Shown here: positions 1 to 11,466 of the stretch, piece by piece
Layout: each line of letters opens with the position of its first letter
How positions within the stretch are numbered: position 1 is the stretch's first letter
DNA from: Mytilus californianus
Taxonomy: Eukaryota > Mollusca > Bivalvia > Mytilida > Mytilidae
Assembly (NCBI RefSeq): GCF_021869535.1
Contig: NW_026262604.1
Coordinates: 54,894,247-54,958,246, forward strand
Direction: 5' to 3'
DNA length: 64,000 nt
Translations under genes and position numbers: made by a program
The notes under the pieces: generated by a model
Database searches by the model: none
Told to the model about the DNA's origin: nothing
The model's input: only the letters and a program-made list of their open reading frames with translations

Positions 1-1850
1 CCAGCTCCAGACCTCAATTAAACTGATTAAAAGATTATGTCGTCATCATATGAATATCAGGCACAATCCCTCCTGTTAGGGGTTTAGTATTATACCATCA
101 TAAAATATATGAGAAGAACATAACCCGTGTCATGCCAACAACTGGTTTTAGAATAAATATGTTTAATTCCGATGCAAAGACCCTATCAGTGAATCAATAT
201 TAAAGCCAAAATATGCAATCTTTAATGACCTGACAACATTATCGTAACTATATCCCTTCTTAATAAGTCTGTTTAAAGATTTTGTTAGCTTTTAAGGTGA
301 ATACTGACATTTTTGTGTTTTGTAAAGAATATTACCATAACAGATTGGATGTGAAATACCCGAACGTATAAGATGTCTGCATGTTGAGTTATATTTACGA
401 ATGATGTCCTTATACCGATGATAAAATGTAGTAAATGTTTTGACTAGTTTATGATATCGAAAACCCTGGTGTAATAATTTTTCAGTACTACATAAATTTC
501 TCTCGCTAGAATCTAATACGTTATTATACATACACGAGCGAATCGTACAAGTTGAGATATATAAACACCATACGATGGTGACAAGGGAACGTCACCATTT
601 AAAAATGAATAATTAACGATAGGAAATGAAAAATCATCTCTTTTGTCATAAATTTTTGTATTAAGCTTCCCGTTAATGATATAGATATCAAGATCGAGGA
701 AAGGACAGTTGTCATTGTTAGCATTAGCTTTATTTAAAGTAAGTTCAACAGGATAAATTTCTATAGTATACATACTGAAGTCGTCATTATTGAGAGCCAA
801 TATATCATCCAAATATCTAAAAGTATTGTTAAATTTTTGTAACCGATGTTGTTTCGATGGGTCTTTGCTGATTTTATAGTCATAAATTGTAACTCATAAC
901 AATACAAAAAAAGGTCCGCAATAAGTGGTGCACAGTTAGTCCCCATTAAAATTCCGATAACTTGACGATATACGGAATCTCCAAAGCGAACAAAAATGTT
1001 ATTAGTTAAAAATTCAAGGGCAGATATAGTATCAAAGCATGTCCAATTGACAAAGCTTTTTTGTTTGTTGCTACTAAAAATGACCTAAAAGAGTTTGAAC
1101 ATATGTATTCGCATTCCGACTTTTTAAATGCCCATTTAATTAGGTGTGTGAATCTTAATAAGAATATGAGGCAAAGTGGTATATAGGGTAGAAAAATCAA
1201 AACTTTGAACAGATTCAAAATCACCAATATATATGCATGCAATTTATCAAGTACTTTCAACGAGTTTTTGACACTCCAAAAGTAGTTAATCCCACTATTT
1301 TCAAAGTCCTTATTTGAACAATTTATTATCAGGTTTTTGATTGTACCAAGTGTACTAGTAAGTAGAACAGACAATTTAGTAGTGGAACAATGACTTGAAG
1401 ACGAAATAAATCTATATTTGTAAGGTGATTTGTGTAGCTTCGGAAGCCAGTACATAGTTGGGACTTTCATTGTATTTGGTTCTGCTTGTAAAGAAGTAGC
1501 TAATGGTTTATGTTTGTTACAGATATCGTTTTCTGAAAATGAAGTCAGTTGGAATGTTGGTGAATTCGTGATTTCCTTTTGCAGAACCTCAATGTAAAAT
1601 TTACGTCAAACTATAATGATATTATTAGCAGCTTTATCAGCCGGGACAAAAACAAATTCCTTGGCTAGTTCTTTTAGTTTATGTTTGATACGAGAAATAG
1701 GATTTTTATGGTTGTTGTTAAGAGTAAAATGTTCTTTAAAATGTTGTATACGTATATCAACTATCTTCATTACTGAATTGAAAAAAGAGTCCAAAAATTT
1801 TTTGTTGCCTGAATATGGTTTGAAAGATCAGATAATTAATATTTAAAAAT
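1..1850 (-). mobile_element. Penelope-like retroelement, family B, copy 1 (cut by window edge)
   Basis: On the minus strand this is a decayed reverse transcriptase followed, toward position 1, by a 3' untranslated tail. The tail at 1-290 matches the tails at 24858-25145 and 50263-50536, so all three belong to one family. The left edge of the window cuts the tail; in the other copies it runs about 470 bp further. The 5' end near 1850 is probably a truncation, because nothing upstream of it reads as retroelement protein. No GIY-YIG domain is visible in this copy. Confidence 0.75.
292..1800 (-). pseudogene. Family B reverse transcriptase, broken by frameshifts
   Basis: Read 5' to 3' on the minus strand, the pieces are: a PADKA motif (near 1620), the YWLPKLHKSPYK motif (about 1455-1420), motif A FDFSTLYTTLPH in another frame (about 1190-1160), motif B with MGTNCAPLIADLFL (about 946-905), and the catalytic YLDD box followed by ILALNN (about 818-790). 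These are the core motifs of a Penelope-type reverse transcriptase. The copy is dead: frames change before motif A and after motif B, and the Pro of the motif B GIPMG core reads as Leu. The intact frames are all under 160 residues. The same protein is better preserved in the copy at 25148-25985. Confidence 0.75.
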
Positions 1851-3060
1851 GCATGATTTAACCTCAGTGACAAAAAAGTCTTGTAGTGTAGATGTCTAGA
1901 AGCTACTCAGTGCCTTCTTCAAGTTCATTTTTTATTTTTCAATAATTTTGCATTGTCGAAGAGTGTGTGGCGGTGAGTGTTGGGGGTAAACTGCCCCTTT
2001 TCCACTCGACTCCAACGCCTTTGAACCTAGTTCTTCATAAGAAGTAGAAAACTAAAATGGTTTCTTAAAGTGTAAAGCAAAATATTGTCCTATGAAATAT
2101 TGTTCGTCAAGCCGCGGACAAATTTCACCTTAATGTTTTATGATATTTTTTCCCCCATCTATGAAATTTTGTCTTACTATGTTGGACAATATTTCATAGA
2201 CTGATAGTAATGCATTTTGTCTCGTTAAAGGGGCAAAGTTATAGTTTGTGTATATTGAGACAATATTTCATGGATAGTGTGTCATGATTTTTTGTTTACT
2301 GCGAAAGGGAGGTTATACATATTAATATTTTGGATACTACTATCATTTAAGTATATTATTTTATTGATACTAACAAACTTATATTATTAGTGATTGTCAG
2401 TACTTCACTTATATTTAAGCAGTTGATATGGTACAATAAACATATTTTACTTTTAATTTAATCATTTATTAAAGCAAATTTGAAATTAGCTAATGATACG
2501 GTATATGTGTGTTTTAATACAAAATACTTGCCCTACAAAAATGATCTTCAATTATAAAGTGCTTGATGCTTGTGTACTAATAGATGATATTTTTTGTATG
2601 CAGCATTGCACTGTTATACACATATTTTCAAGAACAATATTTCAAAGATGCCAGAAACACTCTCAGAATTTCATGGCATATGATTCCTCAGGGAAGATAT
2701 ACTTTGATAAATATGGTCATGGGCCTTTAGTTCACTGTGAAATATTGTCATGGACAGAAAGTCAAAGTGAAATATTTTCAGTGACACTATTTTACAGTGA
2801 AATATTGTCCCGAAAAACCTGACAAAAATTCCTAGAGAAGGACATTATTTCATAATGAAATATTGTGCTGCTTCGCCTCAGGCTAATACAGCTAGCCTCG
2901 GACCAATAACAAGCCAATACAGCCAGCCTCGGACCAATAACAAGGCCAATACAGAAATACTCACGTAATGCACAGTATTTCATTATAAAATATTGTATGC
3001 GGACAATATTCATTATGAAATTTTGTCCGGCGGCCAATATTTCATTGGACAAATGTAACG
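1851..3060. other. Gene-free AT-rich stretch with scattered GAAATATTGTC motifs
   Basis: No coding signal. Between about 2080 and 3050 the motif TGAAATATTGTC and its reverse complement recur at irregular spacing, and a short direct repeat containing CAGCCTCGGACCAATAACAA occurs at about 2893-2945. I read this as degraded repetitive DNA. Confidence 0.5.
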
Positions 3061-4235
3061 GCTGTTTAAGGGAATGGTAATTATTTATCAGCTGAGGGGG
3101 TCGGTTCAAATTTTTCACATTAAAAGGTTTTGTTGGCAACCCCCCATGATTCTTATGAACCAAATAATGACCCCCCTGAGAACATAGTTTCAAAAGTTTG
3201 ACCCCCCACACCAAACAAAAATCTCTATCGATTAACAGTTGGGAGAAGATGATGACTGCAAGCTACAATGTAAAAAGTTGCAGGCATTGAACTTGAAAAA
3301 TAGCTATGAGAAGTATGTGGACATTGACACTATCCGTAACAGAATACGGCATAAAGGGGTTTTCCTTGATTGCAGTACTCATTTTCTTTGATTTTGAACT
3401 GATATTTCATAATACATTCTACACTATAGTTCCGTTATTTTATATAACATGTATAAGTAGCTTGAACTAATTAATTTGATAAAGATAATTTACTTTGTCT
3501 GGTTAGCAGTCATTAGTAAGTGATATTCTGTAAATATTATATTGCCTTGATGTTTCATCATGACCTTCCATATTCTTTATTTTGAAGCTGATGCAACTGA
3601 GTTTAGAAAAAAAATTTCAGTTGTATTCTTCTTTGAGAAAACCCTGAGTATACAATAGAGTTTTTCTTCTTGTTTTTTCTTTCTTTCGAATATGAATAGC
3701 TGACACATGCAAGAAGAAAAATGGACAAAATAAGCATTTAAATGAAAACAAATATATATTGCTTTTTCACTTGAACCTTTATGAACAGAATGAAGTCATA
3801 CCTTAATACAGATTGTCCCTGATTTTGAAACTGCTAATTCTTAAAAAGTTAAGCTTTTAAAGGCACAATTAGCCAAATTTGTTTATATACATGAGCATGT
3901 GCTATTATAAATGAATGGAATGACGTAAAAAGAAAAAAAAAACAGAAAATTCTTTGTTCCAATTTATTTGAATGCAACCTATAATTCTACAGTATTATAT
4001 ATAACCTTTCAATTATGAATAAATGTAAATTTACTGTCTGACACAGAATTATTTGTGAATGAAAAAAACATTAAAAAAAAGAGAAAACATGGCTCAATTC
4101 TTTTAATGTCTTTATTAAAATTTTGAAGATTTGGAAATGTTTTTTGGATTTTAATTTTCTCATCATATAGTTATTTTTTTATTTCAATCCCACTCTTGGA
4201 AGTGCAACTGAAAATAACACATTGCAAATATTATA

Positions 4236-4378
4236 CATTTATTTCCCGTGCCGGAGGGAGATATGAAGAATTGTTCACCCAATAATATTCATATTTCACG
4301 AGGGCTCTGCCCGAGGGAAATATGATTTTTCGAGGGTGAGCAAATCTTCATATCTCCCGAGGCAAAGGGAAATGAATG
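4236..4378. repeat. Foldback (hairpin) repeat
   Basis: Arms 4236-4280 and 4334-4378 are imperfect inverted repeats of about 45 nt sharing GGGAGATATGAAGA. The loop is about 53 nt. It resembles the small foldback repeats common in molluscan genomes; no coding capacity. Confidence 0.6.
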
Positions 4379-5249
4379 TTTTATTCCACTGCCTTTGCTT
4401 TGTTTACTATCAATACATTAAATATTATTTTGTTTTTGTAAGTCAAACTAAACACGACATACCCATTGATAAACAGTAAGGATCAAAATTTAATTATAAG
4501 TCTGTTTGTTTTATTGTCTGAAATAAATTTGAACATGATAATGATTTTTGCTATCGCTATTTTAAGAAGAATAAGAAGTTCAAAACGTTATGTACATTAA
4601 CCGCGCGTAACGTCGCACGAAGTAATCCCGACATTTCAGAGGGGAACATGATCCTCAGAATGGAATATGAAGATTTGTTCAATGACACGTGGGATAGTCT
4701 CAACCAAGCAAATATTGATTAAACTATCAATATGTTTAAACAGTGGAATAATACTAATTGTATGGTTCTAGTCCTTCCTGGATCAAATATGTACAAAAAT
4801 GTACATGATTTATTTGAGATAAAGAAATATATATATGTAGGTTAATAACTATATGAACATTCAATATCTTATTTCAATGTGAAAATGTTTTACGAAATCC
4901 CAGTGTATTGTTTTGTGTGTGTGAATGCCATGCTGCCTAACAACGGCCATCAATTGGAACAATAAAAATTCTTTTTATTATTCGATATCTTTGAAATAAT
5001 TTCATAAAATAATTATACATATTTACAAATGATTTTAGAACGTACACACCTTTTACAGTCCTATATCTATTCTTAGAAATCGCATCAAAATGATTTGAAC
5101 ACTTCAGAAAGTTGTAATACACATTTCCAGAAACTTTTAAAACTCATTGTTTCCTGTGGTCAAAACTAGAGACAAATTGTTTATACAGTTGTTAATCTTG
5201 AGATAAGTCGGATTGTAAACTTTCACATCCTACTTGTCCTATAGATAAT

Positions 5250-5284
5250 CATGGAACTATTATATTGAATATAATAGTTCCATG
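5250..5284. repeat. Perfect 17-bp palindrome with 1-nt centre
   Basis: CATGGAACTATTATATT, a single G, then its exact reverse complement. Short flanks TTGTCC (5215-5220) and GGACAA (5285-5290) extend the symmetry after a gap. Confidence 0.85.
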
Positions 5285-5611
5285 GGACAATGAACCATAA
5301 CAGATGACTGTGATAAGGAGTGATCAGATTCACTATCCTTGACAAATTAGACATCCTTCTAGTGCTCACTGTACATGACCAAAGATTTAATAATGACAGA
5401 AATTATTTAAAAGATTGCACACTCACTTCAATATCGTCAACAATTTATATGCTTGTCAGACATAAAAACTTTCATTGTGTGACCCCCCCCCCCCAGTCAA
5501 ATAAAATTTTTGATGGCAACCCCCCCCAGCTGTATGATATTTTTGGTAGTGACCCCCGTAAAATGAACCGACCCCCCCAGCTGATAAATAATGACTGTTC
5601 CCTGATGTGGG

Positions 5612-6180
5612 TTTAGGACATCTACATTCTAACATTGTGCATAATTCTTATCCATGAAATCGTTTCCGACAGATAACTCTTCAACTTAGACATGCAAAAT
5701 ACGAAGCAACAAACGGATGTTCGATTTTGAGGTGTTGTTTTTGAAATCAAAGTCGAAATATTGAAGTAAAAACAGTTTTTCTTATGAAGTTTAATTTTGT
5801 TTGTAGCCAGTTTGAAAAAAAGTTCAAAACATAACCTATATTTTCATTTGTTAAAGTCGGTTTGGAAAATCTTTTTAAAAATTTTTTAAAATAGAAACAG
5901 TTTGAAACCTCATCTTTATACCTAAAGAGGTTTAAAAAAAACCGAAAAAAAACAACAACTAAACATTAAGCATTAAGCAACATATTTCATTTCATAAACG
6001 AACTATCTGAAGAAAAAAATGGTTGCTTAGCAACACATGTATTCCTTAGTAACAGAGTTGAATACTGAGTACCGATAATATTTTAAATAAAGAAATAATC
6101 GGATGAGTACGATGAGTAGTTAACCAGCTTTATCTGAAACCATTTATTTTGTATGCAGTTTCTGTAAGGTTTTAGGATAT
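5612..6180. other. No feature seen
   Basis: AT-rich sequence with A and T runs. No open frame or repeat unit that I can support. Confidence 0.5.
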
Positions 6181-6183
6181 TGG

Positions 6184-6552
6184 ATGTACTGTTACACCAT
6201 TGTCCCAGGTAACTTGGGGAGGGTTGAGCTCTCACAAAGATGTTTAACCCCGCCACATTCCTTATATGCCTGTCCCAAGTCAGGAGCCTGTAGTTCGGTG
6301 GTTGTTGTCGTCATTGGTTCATGTCTGTCATATTTGTATTTTGTAAATTGTTTTGTTATAAATCAGGCCGTTAGTTTTCTCGTAAACTTGAATTGTTTCA
6401 CATTTTTCATGTTGGGGCCCTTTTATAGCCGACTATACGATTTTTTTCTCATGGTTGAAGGCCGTACGGTTGTCTATAATTGTTTACATCCACTTTATTT
6501 TGGAACTTTGGTGGACAGTTGTCCCATTGGCAATCATACCACATCTCCTTTG
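6184..6552 (-). repeat. Dispersed repeat D, near-complete copy
   Basis: Reverse complement of the repeat at 45199-45490, sharing ATGTGGTATGATTGCCAATG, a GGCCGTACGG-type block, AACTAACGGCC-type sequence and a GGCTCCTGACTTGGGACAGG-type block. A 162-codon frame read through it on the plus strand is an accident of the repeat. The GGCTCCTGACTTGGGA to GGGGTTAAACAT segment is also in the family B tail, so D may be the 3' part of a related retroelement. Confidence 0.7.
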
Positions 6553-6559
6553 TTTTATA

Positions 6560-6725
6560 TTGGCAATGCCATGACAGAAACGAAGACGATAAAAAGACAA
6601 ACAACAGTATACATTACACAACATAGAAAACAGAAGAACGAGCAACATGAACCCCACCAAGAACCAAAGTGATCTCAGGTGCTACGAAGGTTATGCAGAT
6701 CCTGCTCCACATGTGACACCCGTTG
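6560..6725 (-). repeat. 5'-truncated family A 3' tail
   Basis: Reverse complement of the family A tail at 37385-37610, diverged. Recognisable are AGCAACATGAACCCCACCAA, GATCTCAGGTGCT and GCAGATCCTGCTCCACATGT. It abuts repeat D. Confidence 0.7.
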
Positions 6726-7029
6726 TGTAACTCCAATAAAATACGTTGATAAGTTATATAAAGTGATAAGGCATCACGCAATAGCGGGTTGATAATCGAC
6801 TCTTATATAATCTTTTAAGACATTTTGAGACACTATCAAATTCGTAATCTATCGGGCATGTACATTTGCTTACCCTGGAAATTGACCGAATGTGAAATTT
6901 TGAAATTGAAACGTTTTTTTTTTTTTTCATTCAAAGGATTGACAAATCTGTTACCGGTAAAACAACACAGACATTGAACATTTTTTTTAAATGCACGAAG
7001 AACAACACTTTAAACTAAAGCAAGAGCTA

Positions 7030-8073
7030 TGGCAAGCTGTTCTCGTCAAAACTATGTTTAAACCCTTTTTTCGAAAACATTGCACACTCAGAAATAATTT
7101 AATTTTGGATGTAACACGTCTTCTGATTGGCTGAAAGTGTTTTGTCTATCATCTCATAGACATAATTTTGTCATGTGACCGCGACGGCATCAACGTTTTT
7201 ATCATTATTTACTCCTTTCTAGAATTAAATTATAAGGAATGACTGTACTATTGTTTTTGTCTATGAATAACGACGGGTAATTCAGTGTGCACCACTTTTT
7301 TTTTATGTTATTTCTTCATAGACAGAAAAAATATTACAGTCATTCCTTAATTAAAAAAACTGCACTGGGATTTAAAAACCTAGAATAACACACTGTGAAA
7401 TCGAAATTACACACGGAGATTTTAAAATTACACACTTAGATTTAAAAAAAATGAAAAACACACACTGAGATTTAAAAAATACACAATGAGATGAAATAAA
7501 TTGTAAAACACACACTTAGAACTTTTAATTACACAGTGATATTAATAAAAAAATATGCACATTTCTAATAAATATTCATGAGATGAATAATTCAACAGAT
7601 TTATATCTTGGTTTCCCGAACTCTCGTCATTATAATGAAATGCGGTTCCTTCAACCAACATTCGTAATAAATTTCAAGACTTAACATCGTTTTTTGCTAA
7701 CTCATATTCATAAGCTTGTTGCCTATAATTCAGATTATTGATAAAAGTGTATCATGATTTTTTTGCTTTAAACTGTTTAAGCATGGGTCCCTTTTCAAAA
7801 GTCTTTCAACTGTTACCTGATTTCGCAAGGTAATCTTTTATATTTTTGTTACGTTTATATGCCATTTCATCTCTGTGGGTCATTTTGAAATCTCAGTGTG
7901 TAATTTTCAATTCTCAGTGTGTGTTTTTCATTTTTGTAATCTCAGTGCGTCTTCATGAAATCTCAGTGTGTAATTTTTAATTCTCTTTGTGTGTTTTTAG
8001 GTTTTTTAATCTCAGTGTGTAAATTTTTTTCGAAAAATGGTTTAAACATAGTTTTGACGAGAACAGCTTGCCA
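7030..8073. mobile_element. 1.04-kb non-autonomous DNA transposon with TA target duplication
   Basis: The ends are inverted repeats identical for 35 bp, beginning TGGCAAGCTGTTCTCG, and similar for about 48 bp. Each end is flanked by TA (7028-7029 and 8074-8075), the target duplication typical of Tc1/mariner-type elements. Inside the ends are arrays of a motif like AATCTCAGTGTGTAATTTT in opposite orientations (7378-7560 and 7875-8035), and a nested inverted repeat (about 7224-7262 with 7313-7353) sits near the left third. There is no transposase frame, so it depends on an enzyme supplied elsewhere. Confidence 0.8.
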
Positions 8074-8142
8074 TAAAGGGCAATACGAACCCCTTAAAAA
8101 AACTAGGGGCGATCGCAAGTGCTGATTTAAAGTATATAGTTA

Positions 8143-8222
8143 ATAAAATTGAGAATGGAAATGGGGAATGTGTCAAAGAGACAACAAGCCGACCGAAGAG
8201 AAGAAAACAGCCGAAGGCCAGT
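8143..8222 (-). repeat. Fragment of the family B terminal tail
   Basis: Contains AAAATTGAGAATGGAAATGG and TGTGTCAAAGAGACAACAA, matching the extreme 3' ends of family B at 24386 and 49786, then diverges. Confidence 0.65.
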
Positions 8223-8507
8223 TAAGTGTGTAACTTTTATGATAGTTTTGAGCTTTTGTTTCTCTCTTTTAAACAAGTCTTGTAGAAGCAGCACTAGATA
8301 TCATACAATTAGCCAACGTGATCATTGAAAAGGGTGTGATGAATTTTATCCATGTTTTTCCAGATAGTTTCAAGAGCTTTTTTCAGAGATAGTGTCCTTA
8401 TATGCTAGGTCAAATTCTCGTACTACCTGAGAGTAACATCAAGATGTTAGTAGCCGTCGACATGAAATATTCGTATATTTCCAAGCATGCTACAATCCAT
8501 TTGGAAC

Positions 8508-8575
8508 CGACTCGGTAGTCTCGTGGTAATATCATCTCCAGGAGGTCGAGGATTCGATCCCCGACTAGTGCGAGT
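8508..8575 (+). repeat. tRNA-like SINE head
   Basis: CGGTAGTCTCGTGGTAAT resembles an A box and GGATTCGATCC (about 8550-8560) a B box of an RNA polymerase III promoter, with tRNA-like spacing. It lacks a credible full cloverleaf, so I call it a SINE-type relic rather than a tRNA gene. Confidence 0.5.
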
Positions 8576-8974
8576 CTTAAATATGCATGCGTCATTTAGG
8601 GCCTCCTTCAAAACACTCAACTCAAAGTAAAAACATGAAGAAATGAAAACTATTTAATATATTATATGCAACCATCACGTGTACTTGACATCAACGGGAT
8701 TATGTTAGATAATTCAGATAGTCTGCATATGTGACAAAATATTCACTTTTTTCTTCCTTTTTGCTGTTTATCCTAGAAAACAAAAAAGAATAAACCTAAA
8801 TAATTATTTCGCGTATAAAAATAATAGCAAGACCATTGTATGCTCATGAATTTGAAGACTTTCAATAACACCGAAACTCGTCAGGTCAGTGGATGTCTTA
8901 AGTTAGATCTTAATGTTTATTTTTATTTCGGGAATATCTGTGCTGATGGCAGATCTTTGATAGTCTCTATAAAA

Positions 8975-9115
8975 TACATCTACATTTTTCTAGAATACAT
9001 TTACATTTTTCCAGAATACATTTAATTTTTCTAGAATACATTTACAGTTTTCCAGAATACATTTACATTTTTCTAGAATACATTTACATTTTTCTAGAAC
9101 ACATTTATATGTTTC
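8975..9115. repeat. 21-bp tandem repeat, about 7 units
   Basis: Units of the type AGAATACATTTACATTTTTCT repeat with small changes. The corresponding place in segmental copy 2 (near 26150) lacks the array, so it expanded after duplication or was lost there. Confidence 0.8.
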
Positions 9116-9660
9116 TACACTCGGGTCGATTTAGAGCTTTATATGTGGTATTGTCTGTTGTTGAAGACTGTATGTTACGCCTTTTACATTTTTTTCGTTG
9201 GGTTGATGTCTCATTAAAATATGAAATATATCTCAATTGGCAATAAAATAACTATACGTACCTATTGCAGAATAAATAATACAGTTATTGAGAAACACCA
9301 CTTTGTGACACAAATTTAACCAATTTTAAAGTGTTTCGTATTTTTTTCATACAATGGCCTGTTATAGCTCACTATATGGTAAGGGATTTGATCATTGTGG
9401 AAGGTCATAGGATGACCCGAAGATGTTTTTATATACTTTGTTGGTTACAATACCACATCTTTATCTTGATATTAGCAAAGATAGTCGGACATTTTAGGTT
9501 TTAACTACATATTGCTCATACATAGGAAAAGCCAGCTTTATTTTATACACTGGTTATGGTGTCAGTGACCTTTTGTAAGGGGTCAGTCTAAATATCAGTG
9601 TTTACAGTGTTTACCGTTGATCAAAGTGCCAAAATAGATTAAAAATAGCAATACAGTACT

Positions 9661-9716
9661 ATACGGTATAGAGTTAAGTTATGCTGGTACTATCATAACT
9701 TAACTTTATACCGTAT
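9661..9716. repeat. Hairpin, 23-bp arms, 10-nt loop
   Basis: ATACGGTATAGAGTTAAGTT and the following ATG form the left arm (9661-9683); 9694-9716 is its reverse complement with one mismatch. Confidence 0.8.
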
Positions 9717-10097
9717 GGTATTTCAAAGTGTTGAAAACAAAAAAAACAACGATCAGTTTTATCATTTTTTAAATTATTTTTGATTATAACATTTTAATTA
9801 AGGTGGTACCAAATACCTTGACTATAATTAATTTGGCTCGTTTAATTTTCATAAAATTTTGACAAAATATTTACTTTTACCCGTTAACAAAAGTATATTT
9901 TTTAAAAAAAAACTTGAACCACATACTTAATTGGAAAAAAATCATTGGATATATAGCAGTTCGACAAACAATAATTTTGATCATTAAGAAGTTTAAATTT
10001 CCAAAACAATAGAACGTGATTAAAACGTTCAGCTCATTTTTATTATGTACCACCTCGAACATCATAACTGACAATATTTATTAACGAACCCTCGGTG

Positions 10098-11182
10098 AAA
10101 CACTGTATCCTAAAGTTATGCTCTCTGCGTGATAAATGAGGCCTAAAGTTATGCTCTATCTGTTTGATAAATGAGGCCTAAAGGTATGGTCTATCTATGT
10201 AATAAATGAGGCCTAAAGTTATGGTCTATCTGTGTGATAAATGAGGCCTAAAGTTATGATCTATCTGTGTGATAAATGAGGCCTAAAGTTATGCTCTGTC
10301 TGTGTGATAAATGAGGCCTAAAGTTATGCTCTATCTGTCTGATAAATGAGGCTTAAAGTTATGCTCTATCTGTGTGATAAATGAGGCCTAAAGTTATGCT
10401 CTATCTGTGTGATAAATGAGGCCTAAAGTTATGCTCTATCTGTGTGATAAATGAGGCCTAAAGTTATGGTCTATCTGTGTGATAAATGAGGCCTAAAGTT
10501 ATGATATATCTGTGTGATAAATGAGGCCTAAAGTTATGGTCTATATGTGTGATAAATGAGGCCTAAAGTTATGGTCTATCGGGTGATAAATGAAGCCTAA
10601 AGTTATGCTCTATCTGTGTGATAAATGAGGCCTAAAGTTATGGTCTATCTGTGTGATAAATGAGGCCTAAAGTTATGGTCTATCTGTGTGATAAATGAGG
10701 CCTAAAGTTATGATATATCTGTGTGATAAATGAGGCCTAAAGTTATGGTCTATCTGTGTGATAAATGAGGCCTAAAGTTATGGTCTATCGGGTGATAAAT
10801 GAAGCCTAAAGTTATGCTCTATCTGTGTGATAAATGAGGCCTAAAGTTATGGTCTATCAGTGTGATTAATGAGGCCTAAAATTATGGTCTATCTGTGTGA
10901 TAAATAAGGCCTAAAGTTATGGTCTATCTGTGTGATAGATTTACGGTCTATCTGTGTGATAAATGAGGCCAAAAGTTATGGCCTATCTGTGTGATAAATG
11001 AGGCCTTAAGTTATGGTCTATCTGTGTAATAAATGAGGCCTAAAGTTATGGTCTATCTGTGTGATAAATGAGGCTTAAAGTTATGGTTTATCTGTGTGAT
11101 AAATGAGGCCTTAAGCTATGCCCTATCTGTGTGATAAATGAAGCCTAAAGTTATGGCCTGTATGTGTGATAAATGAGGCCTC
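10098..11182. repeat. 35-bp minisatellite, about 30 units
   Basis: Unit reads GCCTAAAGTTATGCTCTATC followed by TGTGTGATAAATGAG. Variation is mostly at one position (GCTCT, GGTCT, GATCT, GATAT), and a block of several units is itself repeated, which points to higher-order expansion. It lies immediately 3' of the mature exon of peptide gene 1. Segmental copy 2 has only about one related unit near 26635. Confidence 0.95.
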
Positions 11183-11350
11183 AGGGTCTGGGTTGGATTC
11201 TTCATTTCCGTATTCTTTAATTTTAGGTCATTTTTCTCTATCATTTAATTTCGCTGCCCATTATTTTCTATCCTTTAATTGTAAAACCCCGTTATTCTCT
11301 ATTTGTAAACCCAAACCCAGGCCATAAAAATACAACAAATAAGTACATAC

Positions 11351-11466
11351 CGGACAATAACAAACACATGAGTCTATTCCGTTAGGTATATAACTACATC
11401 CCTTATCTGCACAATCTTCTATGATTCCCTGAGGACAGTCCTTATCTGCATTTCTCTTGTTAACAG
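11351..11466 (-). CDS. Cysteine-rich secreted peptide, gene 1, mature-peptide exon
   Basis: Minus-strand exon of 116 nt. It follows an AG acceptor and completes a codon begun by the G that ends the signal exon at 13897. It encodes a few propeptide residues ending in Lys-Arg (a furin-type dibasic processing site), then NADKDC and a mature peptide with cysteine spacing C-X7-C-X4-C-X9-C-X-C-X-C. A GTATGT donor follows directly (11345-11350, minus strand). Six cysteines are visible. A further exon is expected but I did not find it; if the donor is unused, the frame runs on about 25 codons. This organisation (signal, short propeptide, KR, compact Cys array) is that of defence or venom-like cysteine-rich peptides in molluscs. 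I do not recognise a named family. Confidence 0.75.

Larger units (their letters stand above)
3069..5603. mobile_element. Candidate 2.5-kb element with 40-bp terminal inverted repeats
   Basis: Arms 3069-3108 and 5564-5603 are inverted copies matching at about 36 of 40 positions, sharing the core TTATTTATCAGCTG and a run of G before TCGGTTCA. Both arms are followed inward by C-rich (G-rich on the other strand) tracts. The interior has no recognisable transposase. I see no convincing target-site duplication, so this may be a non-autonomous DNA element or two inverted copies of a shorter repeat. A foldback repeat (4236-4378) and a perfect palindrome (5250-5284) lie inside. Confidence 0.5.

Noticed and set aside
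6184-6672. 162-codon plus-strand open frame
   Set aside because: It lies entirely in the antisense of dispersed repeats D and A; the same sequence elsewhere is interrupted in this frame.
8508-8575. tRNA gene
   Set aside because: A and B box-like motifs are present but acceptor and anticodon stems do not pair well; the same holds at 23164-23215 and 63900-63985, so they are called SINE heads.
10098-11182. Regular repeats resembling a CRISPR array
   Set aside because: Units are contiguous 35-bp copies with no unique spacers, in animal DNA; it is a minisatellite. The same applies to 55127-55893.
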